Below are positions 22,057-33,817 of a DNA stretch of 64,000 nucleotides, piece by piece. Source of the DNA: Castanea sativa. Lineage: Eukaryota; Streptophyta; Magnoliopsida; Fagales; Fagaceae. Every line of letters begins with the position of its first letter. Within the stretch, counting starts at the first letter, position 1. The notes below the pieces were generated by a model. It did no database searches, was not told where the DNA came from, and saw only the letters and a program-made list of their open reading frames with translations. The position numbers and the translations under genes were made by a program. The stretch spans positions 40,847,634 to 40,911,633 of the forward strand of contig NC_134014.1 of assembly GCF_040712315.1 (NCBI RefSeq), read 5' to 3'.

Positions 22057-22861
22057 TGTAAAGACTTGAATTAGACCTTCAGCCCACAAACAATGGATGA
22101 TGGCCCAACAATCCCAACTCAATATATTTGTTAGAGAGTGGATTCTACAAGAGAGCATCTCAACAAATCAAGTATGGCCCTTAATTGACTGGATTCAAGC
22201 CAAGTTGACAAGAAAACACAATTTAAGAATAACACTCCTCGGTCAAGTCCAATGATAAAATGTTCTTATATTCACTCAAGTTTATCTAAGTACAAGGTGT
22301 TCTTTCTTTTTCTTTTTTTCTCCTTTCTTTTACAAATTACATGCCCATTTTTTATGCGGCCATTTTCCTTATATGGTCCTCTCATCCTTTTTCCCAGCCT
22401 TCCACTTATGATCTTACAGGTGATCTATTGGATGCTTGTCCCATCTAAAACCTCTTAGAAGCTTTGTGACTAGCTGTAAATTAAGATATCACTATACATG
22501 TGTCATTTCCACATAAATGCGGCTGGTTGATTAGGTGCAGAGTATTTAATGTGGTAATAGCAGTCTTCTTCTTAGATATTTCTTTCTTTATTGTTGGCTT
22601 CTTTCCCTAAACCTTATCCTCAAAAGAATAGTTACCTCTTGCACAACATTCTTAAGGTGGCCGGGTTCCAACCTTCCACAATGCTTTCCCGAGGAAGCTC
22701 GATTCCTCAGGAGATATCACCAGTTTTTTATTATCTTTCCTTTTCCTCGGCTCATTGACCCTAATACTTTATAAATCTTTTGACCATCCTTGGGCTTCTA
22801 TATGTCCTCGGGCATGGTCCATGGCCCAACACTCCTACTCGGCTCATTTATCCTCCTCACA
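22057..22861 (-). mobile_element. Solo LTR (805 bp), minus orientation, related to the Tat LTRs
   Basis: On the minus strand it runs TGTGAGGAGG...GTCTTTACA. Flanks are TATAG (22052-22056) and TGTAG (22862-22866), a 5-bp duplication with one change. It shares with the LTRs at 1055 and 25593 the early 'TTGGGCC' block, the 'gtgcagagtatttaatgtgg'-type middle and the 'cggtcaagtcc' / 'gttgggcc' late blocks. There is no internal region. Confidence 0.8.
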
Positions 22862-22866
22862 TGTAG

Positions 22867-23285
22867 TATATGATGATATGATATGATAATACTAACACTT
22901 TTTTCCCCTTTGAATTACCAGCATAGCCCTTCTTTGTTTTTTTTTTTCTAGACCTCTTTTTCCCCCTTTTTTTTTTAATGAGAAAGATAACCTGACTAAT
23001 TATATTGACTTTTAAAATCTTTCCCTTATTATAATTGGTTCCACAACATACATTGTTTATCCGTGTGTCTTGGACAAGTATTTAAAAATATCGAATTTGA
23101 ATTGAAGTTCCCTACCCTGCATTTTCTATTGGAGTTGTAGTTCTCACCAAAAACTTTGTTGTCGTCCAAAATCCAAATAGGTTGCTCCTGAATCTCCTGA
23201 TCATTACGCAATTATTTCATTTGTCTTAGGAAATGTTGTACGTCTCCCCGATGTTTTAAAAGTTTAGTGTTTCCCTTATTCTAAG
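22867..23285. other. Intergenic, low complexity
   Basis: Begins with 'atatgatgatatgatatgataat' and includes T-rich and C/T-rich tracts. No gene or repeat identified. Confidence 0.5.
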
Positions 23286-24112
23286 TTTTTTTTTTTTTTT
23301 AAAGCAAAAACAATAGTAGACTTTATTAAAAATCAAATTGTACAATGGAAAAGAGAAAAGAGTGGCATTCTTGTAACCAAACAATGTTCTCCTCTTCCTC
23401 TTTTGCAGTACTAGCCAAAGCTAAAACAATATGATTACATTATAAAAGCATATGGTTAAACAAATTTTAAAACTAAAAACAAAAACAAAACTGTCTCTAA
23501 TCAAAACGCTATCCGAATTCAAGAGATTAGCAAGTTTTGCAAAATTGCATTCCACTGTCACCTTGAAAAAATTAATGCTCTGATAGAATAGTAAAGCCAA
23601 TCTCATTATTGAAGCTGATGAACTTCCACATACTCCAGTCTATAATTGTTAGCCCGAGACTGGAGATCCTTGGAGGAGGGAACTTTATTCTTAAACCGAT
23701 TCTAGGGACTGTAGAAACCAGTTGTCAAAACCAATTTCTTCTTTAATCTATGAAACCCAAATGAGTTTCAGATAGAAAAAAGAATTTTGGGACCTTTTCT
23801 CTTGCCAAGCAACAAAGTTTTTGTACTGCCTCTGGGATTCCAAGCCCTCGGCAATTAAGACTTAAATCTTCATGTTGGAGAAGAGGGCGGAAAATAACCC
23901 CCAAAAAATGTCTGAGAAACACACAAGCCGTCAGTGCAGATAGCTTGTTTTTTGTGAATTGAAGAGTCCACGGAAGAGGAAGCAGATGATGGACGTTTAC
24001 CCGATTGATGGAGTTTTGTCGAGTTATCGAGAGAAGCTTGATTATTGGAATTGCATAGGATACTTTTCCATGATTTCAGAAAAGATTTGTTTTGGCCCGG
24101 CAAAATCCTCAA
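23286..24112 (-). mobile_element. L1-type LINE relic (end of ORF1, start of ORF2)
   Basis: The minus strand, ending in a T-run at 23286 that would be the poly(A) tail, encodes an ORF1-like tail (24112-23870). It then gives SLNCRGLGIPEAVQKLCCLA and FFFLSETHLGF, the characteristic opening of the plant L1 endonuclease domain. The rest of ORF2, including RT, is missing, so the copy is deleted internally. Several stops are present. Confidence 0.65.
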
Positions 24113-25587
24113 TATAATTGGAAATTATCTCCATCTTCATATTTAAATTTGAATTTTTCCCAATTGAATTTTTGTTATCCCTTGTTCTAAGTTAATTACT
24201 AATTTGTTGATATGATTTTTTTTTTGTGCTAAGATAATGTGTTGATATAATCATATAATATTTGTTAAGAATGGATGAAAGTTAATACCATAACTTGAGG
24301 ATCTAGAGCCATTTGTCATTTGCTCTCATTATTAACATTAACCCCACTCCGTGATAGACCTCGTTATGTCTAGCCCATGTCCATAAGTTTGACCTGAGTT
24401 TGGTTTGAACATAGACATGCTAAGGCCCAAAGAATTAGAGTAATTTTGTAGCCTGGGCAAAGCCCATATGTCGGTTATGCCCATCAGAGAACATTTCATG
24501 CCAAATAAAAGAACCAAAAAAACAAAAAACCTATAGCAGGAAAGTTGAATTTTAACCCCCAATAAAATTTGAGTCCTTGATCTACAATGATCTCGAAACA
24601 TACTGATTAAATGGGGAGTAGATGGTTGTGGAAATAAAGGATTAATAATGCCAGTCCTCGCAATGTTGGCGGAATGGTCATGAAAGAACAGTCAGTAATT
24701 TGGAGCAAACTCATTATGAATATGATGACTGTGGGTTTTTACCTTCCAAAAAGATACAAAATGTGTTTCACCTGTGAGATGCTAATATGGTTGCCAACGT
24801 AAAAGCCGCTTAGTTTGGTCAAAGCAATAAATCAGAGAGAAACCAAATCAAATTTGACAAGCAACAAGTGGTAACGAAATTAGCCTAACTCCTCTGTTTG
24901 GCTAAGACTTCAAGACAACGGAGAAGGAGAAGGAGAAGGAGATGCGTACGAGTACGAAATTAATTAATATTAGTTAGAATCCCACTTTCACTACCGGAAT
25001 GCTGTATGGATAGTCGTTATCTGGTTCGGTATGGACCACAATCCTTTAAAATTGTGAAAATTGTGTTCAACCTATGATAGCCAGGGTTTGGTTGTCAATA
25101 TGACTATGATGATGTGAAAACCCATAACCGAAGATAAGATTATATGATTTTAATTACTACACTAAGCAAAGTCACTCTTCCCCCAACATTTTGATTTTGA
25201 TTAAAGACCAAGGATCAAAACAGGAACCATTTTTTGTTGGTGATTACAATTTGTCAAATTAATAATGGGACGTGAAGAATTATGAAAGCAAGCGTCGGAT
25301 AATGGGCTAGTGACAAAACATTTCACCAAAGACAATCAACCGAATAATTTTGGTGTAGCTCTCTCTTTTCTTTATTTATTTTGTTTGAAAAAAAAAGATA
25401 AAATACTAAATAAATAAATAAATAACATACGAGTAATATATTCAGCAATCTATGCATAAGGATCCATTAATTATGTGTTTTGTGCAACGTGTGTAAATAC
25501 ACTCCTATCAACAACAACAATAATATTACTGATTTTATACTCAATCATTTATACTCTATATACACTATGTCCATATTTTCACATGAG
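24113..25587. other. Intergenic, nothing recognised
   Basis: Contains a short (GGAGAA)n tract near 24919-24942 and A-rich runs around 25390-25430. The 87-codon minus-strand open frame at 24601-24338 matches no family I know. Confidence 0.5.
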
Positions 25588-25592
25588 ATATC

Positions 25593-26350
25593 TGTGGGGT
25601 GTAAAGGAACCCAAGTGGGCATTTGGGCCTTTTGGGCTGTAGCAAGGAGGACCGATCTGCTCTTGATCTAAGAATTTGTTAGTACTACGAATCGGCCCAT
25701 ACGCCGAGGGTCCGAGGATACAGCCGAGGGTGAGTTTCTCCTCGGACAGATCCAAGAGAACTTGGAGATTCACTACGAAGGGTAATGCAGAATTCTGGAA
25801 GGACTGTTGGTTAAAAAGGGGAAACCCTAAGCCTTCGAGGTACACCGGTATTAGAAAAATACCAAAAGCAAAGGCTGCCACCTCCACATTAAAGACTCTG
25901 CACCTACCTTCCTGGCCGCATTAATGGGGAAGTGACTCCTAAACAGTAGAACTGAAACTTCTGGTCACTATTCAAAGGCACTAAGAAAAGAAATATCCAG
26001 GGGGGAGGAGGTTTGAGCAACACGTGGATAAAGTATCAGGAAAAGAAGTATTTAAGGGGGATGAACGCCAAAGAAAAGGGAGGCCAAGAAACAAAGAAAG
26101 AAATTAAGAATTGTAATATTTGAGAAAGAAAGAGAAATAATACAGAGAGGGTTCTCGGCTTACGTGCGAGGAGGTCTGTTTGCAATTATTATTTATTATT
26201 TATAAGTGTTTGTAACTTTTAGCCTGTTATCAAGTTCTCAGTACTTCTAACCTAGGCTTTAAGCCCACACTCTACAAATTTCATTGTTTAAGGCTCATTG
26301 GGCCTGAGCCCGTAGTTGTTTTTGGGTCCAGATGCAATTGTGCACTTACA
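25593..26350 (+). mobile_element. Solo LTR (758 bp), related to the Tat LTRs
   Basis: TGTGGGGTG...GCACTTACA with perfect ATATC duplications at 25588-25592 and 26351-26355. It shares blocks with the LTR at 1055: 'gctgccacc.ccaca', 'ctgcacct', 'cattaatg.ggaagtga', a TATA-like TATTTAAGGGGG near 26050, and 'ttaagcccac...ttgtt'. No internal part remains. Confidence 0.93.
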
Positions 26351-26559
26351 ATATCTACATTTAAAACGTGAAATAATATTGTTTATAGTTGATGTATAAT
26401 GATTGTGAACAAGCACATATTGGAAATGAGGGAAAGATGAATGGAAAAACAAGCCACCACATCTCCTTCATTTTACACTTCGTGCTTTAAAATCGAATGA
26501 AATACGAAATACATAAGAATTTTAATAAATAAATAAATAAGAGCCTCACATCTGGTCGT

Positions 26560-26800
26560 GCATTCCTATAAAAAATTTTAAATGGTAAATTTAATCGCAC
26601 AATTCTAATATTCCCCCTCTTGTTTGGGCTCAAAGTTCTCTTAATAGGTAAGGTTCAACACGTGAAAATTTAAATGAAAGGTAGAGTGAAGAAGACAAAG
26701 ATCTAACTTAAGATCTTTTACTCTAATACCATGTTTCTCAAAAACTTAAGTTATTGGGAGTGATAAATTTAATAATTTAACCACACAATTCTTTTTTTTC
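26560..26800 (-). mobile_element. TRIM-like miniature LTR element (candidate)
   Basis: The minus strand has TGGTATTAGAG (26731-26721), close to the initiator tRNA-Met primer site, and about 100 bp further on the purine tract AAGAGGGGGAA (26621-26611). Sequence just outside each (GAATTGTG(T/C)G.TTAAAT.. and AAATTTA) is repeated in direct orientation, as short LTRs would be. Boundaries and duplication are not resolved. Confidence 0.4.
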
Positions 26801-28212
26801 TTTCTCTCTCGCTCATCCTCTCTCAAACAAGCATTATCCTTATTTTTATTCTTTCTCTGTCATTCTCAAACATGCGACCTCTGTTGGGTATAAAAAATAT
26901 ATTATTTTAACGTAGTGTATTATAAAAAAAAGAATAAGATGTATGATATATTATAAAAGTGATTATATAAAATAAATAAAGTAACTTTTTATTAAAACAA
27001 AACATTAATACTTTTAATAATTTGTAAGCGGATGAAAATGTTCTCACACATAAAGCTTCTAAAAGTCATTTTCTTCTTGTTGTTATCTGTGCTTCATAGC
27101 AACAACCACTAAAATTTTCAATTTTCAATTCAATTTTTCTCTCCAATCTTCAACCACTAAAAACCCATTTATATATTAATGATTTTATCATTATTAATAT
27201 TTTACCTTAGACTGTGACAATACATCCAATTTGATAATATTTCATCCTATCAAATAATAAACCTTCTGTTTTTGCCACTTTGGAAAGTTAATAATACTGC
27301 ACAATTTTAGACATAAAAGACATTACTAAATAACTTTTATGTCTTATTACATTCTTTTTTTGAAAAATTATGTCTCATTACATTGAACAATAACTATACC
27401 CTGATCCAAAATTTTGTTTTTCCTCTTTAACCCAACGTATCTATCAAGTATCAATGAAGAAACCTACCATTTTTATCAGATCATGACCTCACAAATCATC
27501 CAATTAAATTTGAGATCCAGACCGGTCCCACAACGCACTCTCTATCTCTCTGAAACCTTTAGACGCAACACCCAGGTGTTTTTGCAGATCTAACACGTCT
27601 CAACTCAACTAAAGTTAAAAGTATTTTCTCTCTGTATTCGTTCGTACACCACTTACTCTTTCTCCTCTTCAATAATCTGATCATGAATTGTCATATATGA
27701 TTTAAAGCACCCACCACTCTCATCTCTCATTCGCATTCCTCTAAAACCCACGCACCCACTCCCTAGCTTTATCACATAATCAATTTATCTTATGCGACTT
27801 TGTTTCCAAAATGAATCATTTCCCATTGTTCAAAATGAGCTAAAGTTGAAGTACTGAGAGAGAAATAAGTACTTCTGGTTCTGGGTACTCGGTGTTTTCG
27901 TTAACCGGTGATCTCGATCTCTTTTAGTCTTTGGTTATTGTCAATCATTAATGTCTGATTAGCTTCCTTAATACAGGGACTCAATCCCTTCACCTAGGTA
28001 TAGTACTACTATAGTATTAGTGCAGAAATGAAACCATAAAGATTACGTCTGTTTTCACCGTACGTCTTTCAACACTAGCTCCGAAACAAAACGTGTTTTT
28101 CTCTTTCGAAGTACTAAATAAGAGACAGTTTTGAGTGTTGAAGATTATATATATTGTTGGGTTTGTAGTAGTTTAAGAGTTTTAGTCGGAGTTTGCTAGA
28201 GAGAAAGAGATC
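26801..28212 (+). promoter_or_regulatory. Upstream region of the DUF4228 gene
   Basis: AT-rich DNA up to about 27500, then less so. A TATATATA stretch lies at 28146-28154, about 60 bp before the ATG, and a purine-rich leader (gagagaaagagatc) leads into the ATG. I see no other gene. I cannot place the transcription start. Confidence 0.35.
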
Positions 28213-31200
28213 ATGGGGAACTGTCAGGCGGCGGAGGCGGCGACGGTGGTGATCCAACACCCGGGGAACAAGATCGAGAGGATTTACTGGTCGGTGAGTG
28301 CCAACGAGATCATGACCTCGAACCCAGGCCACTACGTGGCACTTGTGGTGACCTCTCCGACTTTGAAGTCAGAGAATGGGACGCCATTGAAGCAGCTCAA
28401 GCTTCTCCGACCAGACGATACCTTGCTCATCGGACACGTTTATCGTTTAATCAGTTTCGAAGGTAAAGTTAAACAGTCTAAAAGCCTGGTATTACTGCAC
28501 TACATGTCACGATTATATATACATGTACTCAAACCCATTACATAACGATTTATGAGATCATGTCATAACACGTTTAATGGGTACGTTTTTTGCTATTAAT
28601 TTTGTCATGACCAATCTATTCTAGCTTGGATTTACGTGTGTTATTTTGCTTATTATTTGCAGATGTGTTGAAGGAATTTGCTGCAAAGAAGTGTGTGAAA
28701 CTGGGCAAATTGCTTGAGAGAGGAGGACTTGGGCTTGGCGTTGAGTTGAGGAAAAAAGGCTCGGGTTGTTCCAATGCAAATCCGAATCCCAAATCAAATA
28801 ATAAGGTTAGTACTAAAAAACAGTTAAACCTTAAAAAACACTTTAATCTTCATTGATTTTTTACTGTAAATTATTTAAATGTTTTAGGGTAAATTAGTCA
28901 GAGTGGCATTTTTTGGGCTTCGATTTCGAGAAACCATAAGTACGGAGCCTCGTAGGCATATTACTTATTAGGCTCATGTGACAGTAGTCATAGCAATAGG
29001 GATAGCTTTAGCGTCTATTCCATTCTTTCATGAAACTGACGGAAGGACTATTCCAGTAATCAAAAGTACAGTAGGTATCCTGAACTGTCTCCTTTTTCTT
29101 AAAATTATAAACAAATTTTTTTTTTTTTTGACAAAAAGTTAACAAAACATAGTTATTAACTTCTTTTTTTTTTTTTTAGAAGGAACATAGTTATTAACTT
29201 ATTATTAGTTAATCCCTCAGAAAAAAACTTATTATTACTTAAGCCAACTTAGCAAAAATTTATGTATATTTTAATATGTGAGTTGATTTTTTTTTTACGT
29301 AATCACCTTAAAAAAATACTCGCATCAATTTTTTTAATTAATTATTTAATTTATTAATATATTTTTTTAAAATTATTTTTCCCACTTCGCCTATCACAAT
29401 CATCATTTACTACTTTTGGCAGTCATTTTCCCAAAAGGCAAAGAATGAATAAAAAATTGGGCCCGGTTAGAAATTTTTTTAATATGTTTGTTTAAGTGCG
29501 ATGGAATTAGTGTATTAAAAAATGCTGTTAAAATATGTAAGGTAATAATGTTGTTTTTATTTTTTTTAAACATATGTAGGTAAAAAAAAATATAATTTTA
29601 TTTAAAATTAAAAATATATTATTAAACCACTGTATCACAGAGCTTTAAATACTAAAAACTGATTAAATACACTTAAAATGCATAATTTTGCACTAACCGA
29701 GGTAGGTATTTTTAAAGTTGAATGGCTAAAATTTTGCATTTAGGCTATTTTGCATGACTGCTGCAATGCTTCAGTTCCAATTATTTTGCATGACTGATGC
29801 AATGATTAGTTTCAATAGGAAGGTTGATTAAGTTCTTTTGTCTTTTCCAAAAAAAAAAAGAAAAAAGGTTCTTTTGTGGTTGAAATTCGGGTTGGAATTC
29901 TCTTTGTACCAAAAACCGACATAAAAAAAAAAAAAAAAAAAAACCGATTTGTATAAGAAAAGAAAAATAGGAACGATAACCAAAAAAGTGTCAGATCATT
30001 TATATCTTTGGTGGAAAATTGTGTTGGAGGAATCTGGACTTTAATTAGTTTACGGATCTCGAGGCATTTCCTCCATGTACCATGTTAAACATGCTTTATT
30101 TCCTCCATATATCATGTTACCATATTATTTTTCCTATAAAAAAAAAATGCTTTATTTCATTAGAAATTTTATCTGGATAAAAAATGCGTAAGAGATGACG
30201 TTATAAAATTGGTTTCAGATTCCTCAGAATGTGCTTTTTTAGCCAAACTTAAAACTTATTTTTAATTTTAATAAATCTAGTTGCACAAAATTTCAACCAA
30301 AAAAAAAAATAACTAATTTAATTACTTTTTGTTTCTTAAAAAAAAAAGGTTTAGACAAAAAACAAATAAAACTAAAAGTTTGTGGCAAGTTGGCAAAGTA
30401 TACCAATTCTTTGAAAAATGAAAGAAGTATTTACAAATTATACTATCTAAAATTTATAAATTATATGGTAATAAATATAATTGGTGGTCATAAAAAACTT
30501 AATGGTTGAATAAATGATGTTTGAATAGTTTTTTTATTTTTTTTGTTATTGATAACACGTTAATTTATAAACTAATTTATTTTGTATATTTATTAATGTT
30601 ATTTAAAACACAAACCCCCCACCTCCAACCCTCATCCTCCCCAAGCTGCAGATTAGGACTTTTTAGGCGTTGTGATGTTGACCTTTTTTATAGATATCAA
30701 AACGTTCTAAGAAAATTAGCTGCAGATTAGGACTTTTTAGGCATTGTGATGTTGGCCTTATTTATAGGTATCAAAAAGTTCTAATCATTTGCACGTGTTA
30801 AACATGATTAGAGGGTGTTTAGTACTGTTGTTTAAACAATAGTTTTCAGTGTTTAAACAATATTATACGTATTTTTACACATTTTTTTACCCATGTATTT
30901 TCACAAAATAACGTTACTAAAAATCTCTTACCAAACAGGTCTTAGCTTACTTTTCACCACTAAATATATGTGGTAGTGGACCAATACGTAAGTAATGCAA
31001 TTACAAATTGACAAATATATAATTTGAGGCAAAGTGTGTGTCTAGAAAAATTCTATATTTATTATTCCACAAAAAGAAAATTTGTAGAAAATTTTTGTGC
31101 TACAATTTTTGCACAGTTCTAAAGAAATGGCTGTGAAAGTGATAATGATAAGCAATCACTTTATAATCTTTCAGATAAGATAAGATAAGTGTTGTGATAA

Positions 31201-32974
31201 AAGTTGTTCTAAGAAATCATTGCTCAAGAAATTTCATCTAGGCTCTTCTCCAAAAGAATAATTGGCTCTCATTATTATTATTTTTCCCTCTCTTCTTGCG
31301 TTTTGTTTAGCGAGGGAGAATTGTTTCTAAAGTCTAAATGCTGCAGATGCAATCTAGACAATGTACCAAATGCAGTTGCAGAGACAGCATTTATTAGGAA
31401 GTAAAGTTGGAATTGGTCATCTGTTCATTTTACCCTTTATAAGGCATATCTGTGTACGTCAATGCTCTGTGTGCTGTGTCCATTATTAATTTCTGTATTT
31501 TTTTTTTAATTTATAGGAATTAATCTCTGTACTTGAGTCTTCAGACTTCAGTTTTGTAGGGGGTCGCTAATACTTATTCATAGGCATTTTGTGATAACTT
31601 CAAGGTATAGGAGTCAAGGAGCTACAAATGAAATGGAATTGTTTCCTGTAGTAGTTCCATTCCATGCTACAGCTAGGAGAGTTTAGAAATTTAAGCACTG
31701 TTTAGTAATGTTGTTCTAATAGTGTTGTTTGTAATTTTTTTAAATATGTGTGAGTGAAAAAGTGTATAATGTTGTTTAAAGTTTAAACACTAAAAACTGT
31801 TACTTAAAACACCTTAACAGACAGCCCCTAAACTTAAATGGTTAATATATAATTTAACAAATGAACATCAAATGTAGATCATGGTGACTGAAGTGCATGC
31901 GTGTACTGTGTCCTTTGAAACCATTTTTTACACTGTTCATTACAACATTAGCATCTTTGCTGAAAAGATCATTGTCATCATCCACCATTTACTTGTCTCT
32001 TATTAGGAGCAACGACAAAGAAACAAAGTCACTTTAAGAAATCACGCAAAGGCTTTTTCCCCACTTATTGACTTTTTGGTACTTTGTCCTCTATTTGATT
32101 GATTAATTATCAATTATCTTCGCTCTGAGGACTTCTCTCTCGAAAAAGAAAGAATAAATAAATAAATAAAACCTTGTTCTGTGGTCCGTGTGGCTCTATT
32201 GGACCGAATGGTAAGTATAGACCTTAGACAATACCATCTGAATTCGAAATATGTTGATGCAATTTACTTTGTAAATTTTTACAACTTCTTTAACTGCATT
32301 TTTTTAAATGGTTCAACAATGCTAATACAATTTACAATTTTTTTACATTGTTGCTTTTATCGCACACCAATCAGAATTTGTCATTTAAATTAACCATTGC
32401 CAAAAAAAAAAAAAAAAAGAGTATTAAAATTTATTGTTTATCTAAACTTATTGGATTTTGTTTTTTGGTACATAAAACTTCTTAAATGCAAAGGATAGGT
32501 ATGCTGTATTTCTTAGATGATTATTTTGATTTACTTACATTGCTTCAATATTAATTAATTAATTTATGTAAATCTTTTAATGACAATTGTACTTTTATCC
32601 TCCTTATTTAAGCAAAGTTCCAAAAATAAGCTTATGACAATTGACAAGTAACAACCAAGTCATACTTTACTTGCTTCAAGCTAGTGAATCTACTGCAATA
32701 GCAAAAATAAACAAAAAACAAAAAAAAAGGTGGCAATGCCTATTGCTTTTATGAATTGTCAGTGCCTCCTGACGTGTGTCTTAAGTCTAATTCATGTCTG
32801 TGTTTCTCTGTTTTTGGAATGGAGCAGGAGATTCACCATGATCTGGGAAGCAACGATGGCAGCACCAGCAGCAGCACTGGTAGAAGCGTGGGCAGGCATT
32901 ATGGTGGTGGTGGTGGTGGTGGTGGTGGGCAATGGAGGCCAGCCTTACACAGCATTGCAGAGATTGGGACTTGA
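28213..32974 (+). CDS. DUF4228 / PADRE domain protein, three exons
   Basis: Small plant protein of the DUF4228 (PADRE) family, which is linked by expression to biotic and abiotic stress; the molecular role is unknown. Exons 28213-28462, 28663-28805 and 32828-32974 join in frame with GT-AG borders (phases 1 and 0) to give 179 residues. The N-terminus is MGNCQAAEAATVVIQHPGNK: Gly2 and Cys4 suggest N-myristoylation and palmitoylation. The DUF4228 core follows (IERIYWSVSANEIMTSNPGH, LLRPDDTLLIGHVYRLISFE, then DVLKEFAAKKCVKLGKLLE). The third exon has a Ser-rich stretch, nine Gly encoded by a GGT microsatellite (about 32901-32930), and the conserved tail WRPALHSIAEIGT. Intron 2 is about 4.0 kb and holds small repeats. 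No lesion seen, so it is probably functional. Confidence 0.88.
30644..30785 (+). repeat. 74-bp tandem duplication
   Basis: 'gctgcagattaggactttt' starts both copies (about 30644 and 30718). Both continue through 'gttgtgatgtt' or 'attgtgatgtt' to 'tatcaaaa.gttcta'. Confidence 0.8.
30812..30941. mobile_element. Short MITE with GGGTGTTTAGTA / TACCAAACA ends
   Basis: About 130 bp. The left end GAGGGTGTTTAGTACTGTTG pairs loosely with the reverse complement of the right end TCTTACCAAACAGGTC. 'tttaaacaa' is repeated inside, with 'ttttacacattttt' and 'acccatgtattttcac'. It resembles a common class of small inverted-repeat elements in tree genomes. Confidence 0.45.
31695..31832. mobile_element. Second short MITE of the same type
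   Basis: Starts GCACTGTTTAGTAATGTTG and ends AACAGACAGCCCCTA, with 'tttaaacactaaaaactgttactt' inside, like the copy at 30812-30941. Confidence 0.4.
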
Positions 32975-33420
32975 ACGCACTAACCCAACCAAACCCTTCA
33001 CTTTCCACTACTTCTATATTCTCTGTCACCAATAAAACAACAAGCAACCATGAATCCATTCACTACTTTTATTATATTCTCTCCTCCTTTTTCAGAAACA
33101 TGTGTTTTCTGTTTCTGCTAGTCCTTGCTAGGGTTTTGTGTTAGATGTGCCTCGTAAAAGTTGGACAAGTACGTATAATACTCTGAAGATTAGATTAACC
33201 CCTCTGCTTAGAATGTAATTAATTAGCTTTCCATTAAAATTGTGGGTTGATTATTTCTCGCTTATATATACTTCTCCTAACTGTTCTTTAAAATTGTGGT
33301 GTTTTACTTCCACCAATTATGCATGTTAATTAGGTAGAGTGTTTTTTAAGTTAGCTATAAATTAAGACTTGCACTGGTTTGCGTACTCTTCGTGCTGAAA
33401 ATGAAAAAGATATGTATCTA

Positions 33421-33446
33421 AGAGAGAGAGAGAGAGAGAGAGAGAG
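33421..33446 (+). repeat. (GA)n microsatellite
   Basis: Thirteen GA units, 3' of the DUF4228 gene. Confidence 0.9.
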
Positions 33447-33593
33447 TCTAAGTACACATGATGTGGCAGTGCATAATTGGTGTATTGTGATGACGGTAGT
33501 GGTTGTCCCAAATAACAATAATGTTACCAAAAATGGTGTAAAAAACAGTTGTGAAATTTGTTATGTGTGTATCTTGGTTATGATTGCAGGACA

Positions 33594-33708
33594 CATGGAG
33601 TCACGACCAGCTTGGCAAAGTGGTCGACGTGGACCAGATCGGAGTTTAGGAAGATGGTGCAATGGACACAAGGCAGGAGGAGATTGGCTACGTAGTTGCA
33701 AGCATTAA
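33594..33708 (+). other. Possible alternative exon or gene fragment, unrecognised
   Basis: Follows a good acceptor (ttatgattgcag at 33582-33593) and has balanced base composition in an AT-rich setting. One frame reads HGVTTSLAKWSTWTRSEFRK, then MVQWTQGRRRLAT and a stop; another frame is also partly open. It could be a 3' exon joined to an upstream transcript or a captured fragment. No family recognised. Confidence 0.25.
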
Positions 33709-33817
33709 GCACAGTTGAGTGTTGGGGATAGTGGGGAATGGAAAGAACAAAAAATGAAGGGTTACAGCAAATAGTCTCCACGATGCAACAAAACTTCTAC
33801 TGATATTAATTCTAGAA

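Larger units (their letters stand above)
28806..32827 (+). other. Intron 2 of the DUF4228 gene, repeat-bearing
   Basis: About 4 kb, AT-rich. Contains two MITE-like pieces (30812-30941, 31695-31832), a 74-bp tandem duplication (30644-30785) and several poly-A/T runs. A 170-bp stretch at 28890-29065 is of normal base composition and partly open, but I do not recognise it. Confidence 0.6.

Noticed and set aside
28890..29065. Plastid DNA insertion in the DUF4228 intron
   Set aside because: I compared the reading with the small plastid membrane proteins I can recall and found no match, so it is left as unexplained.
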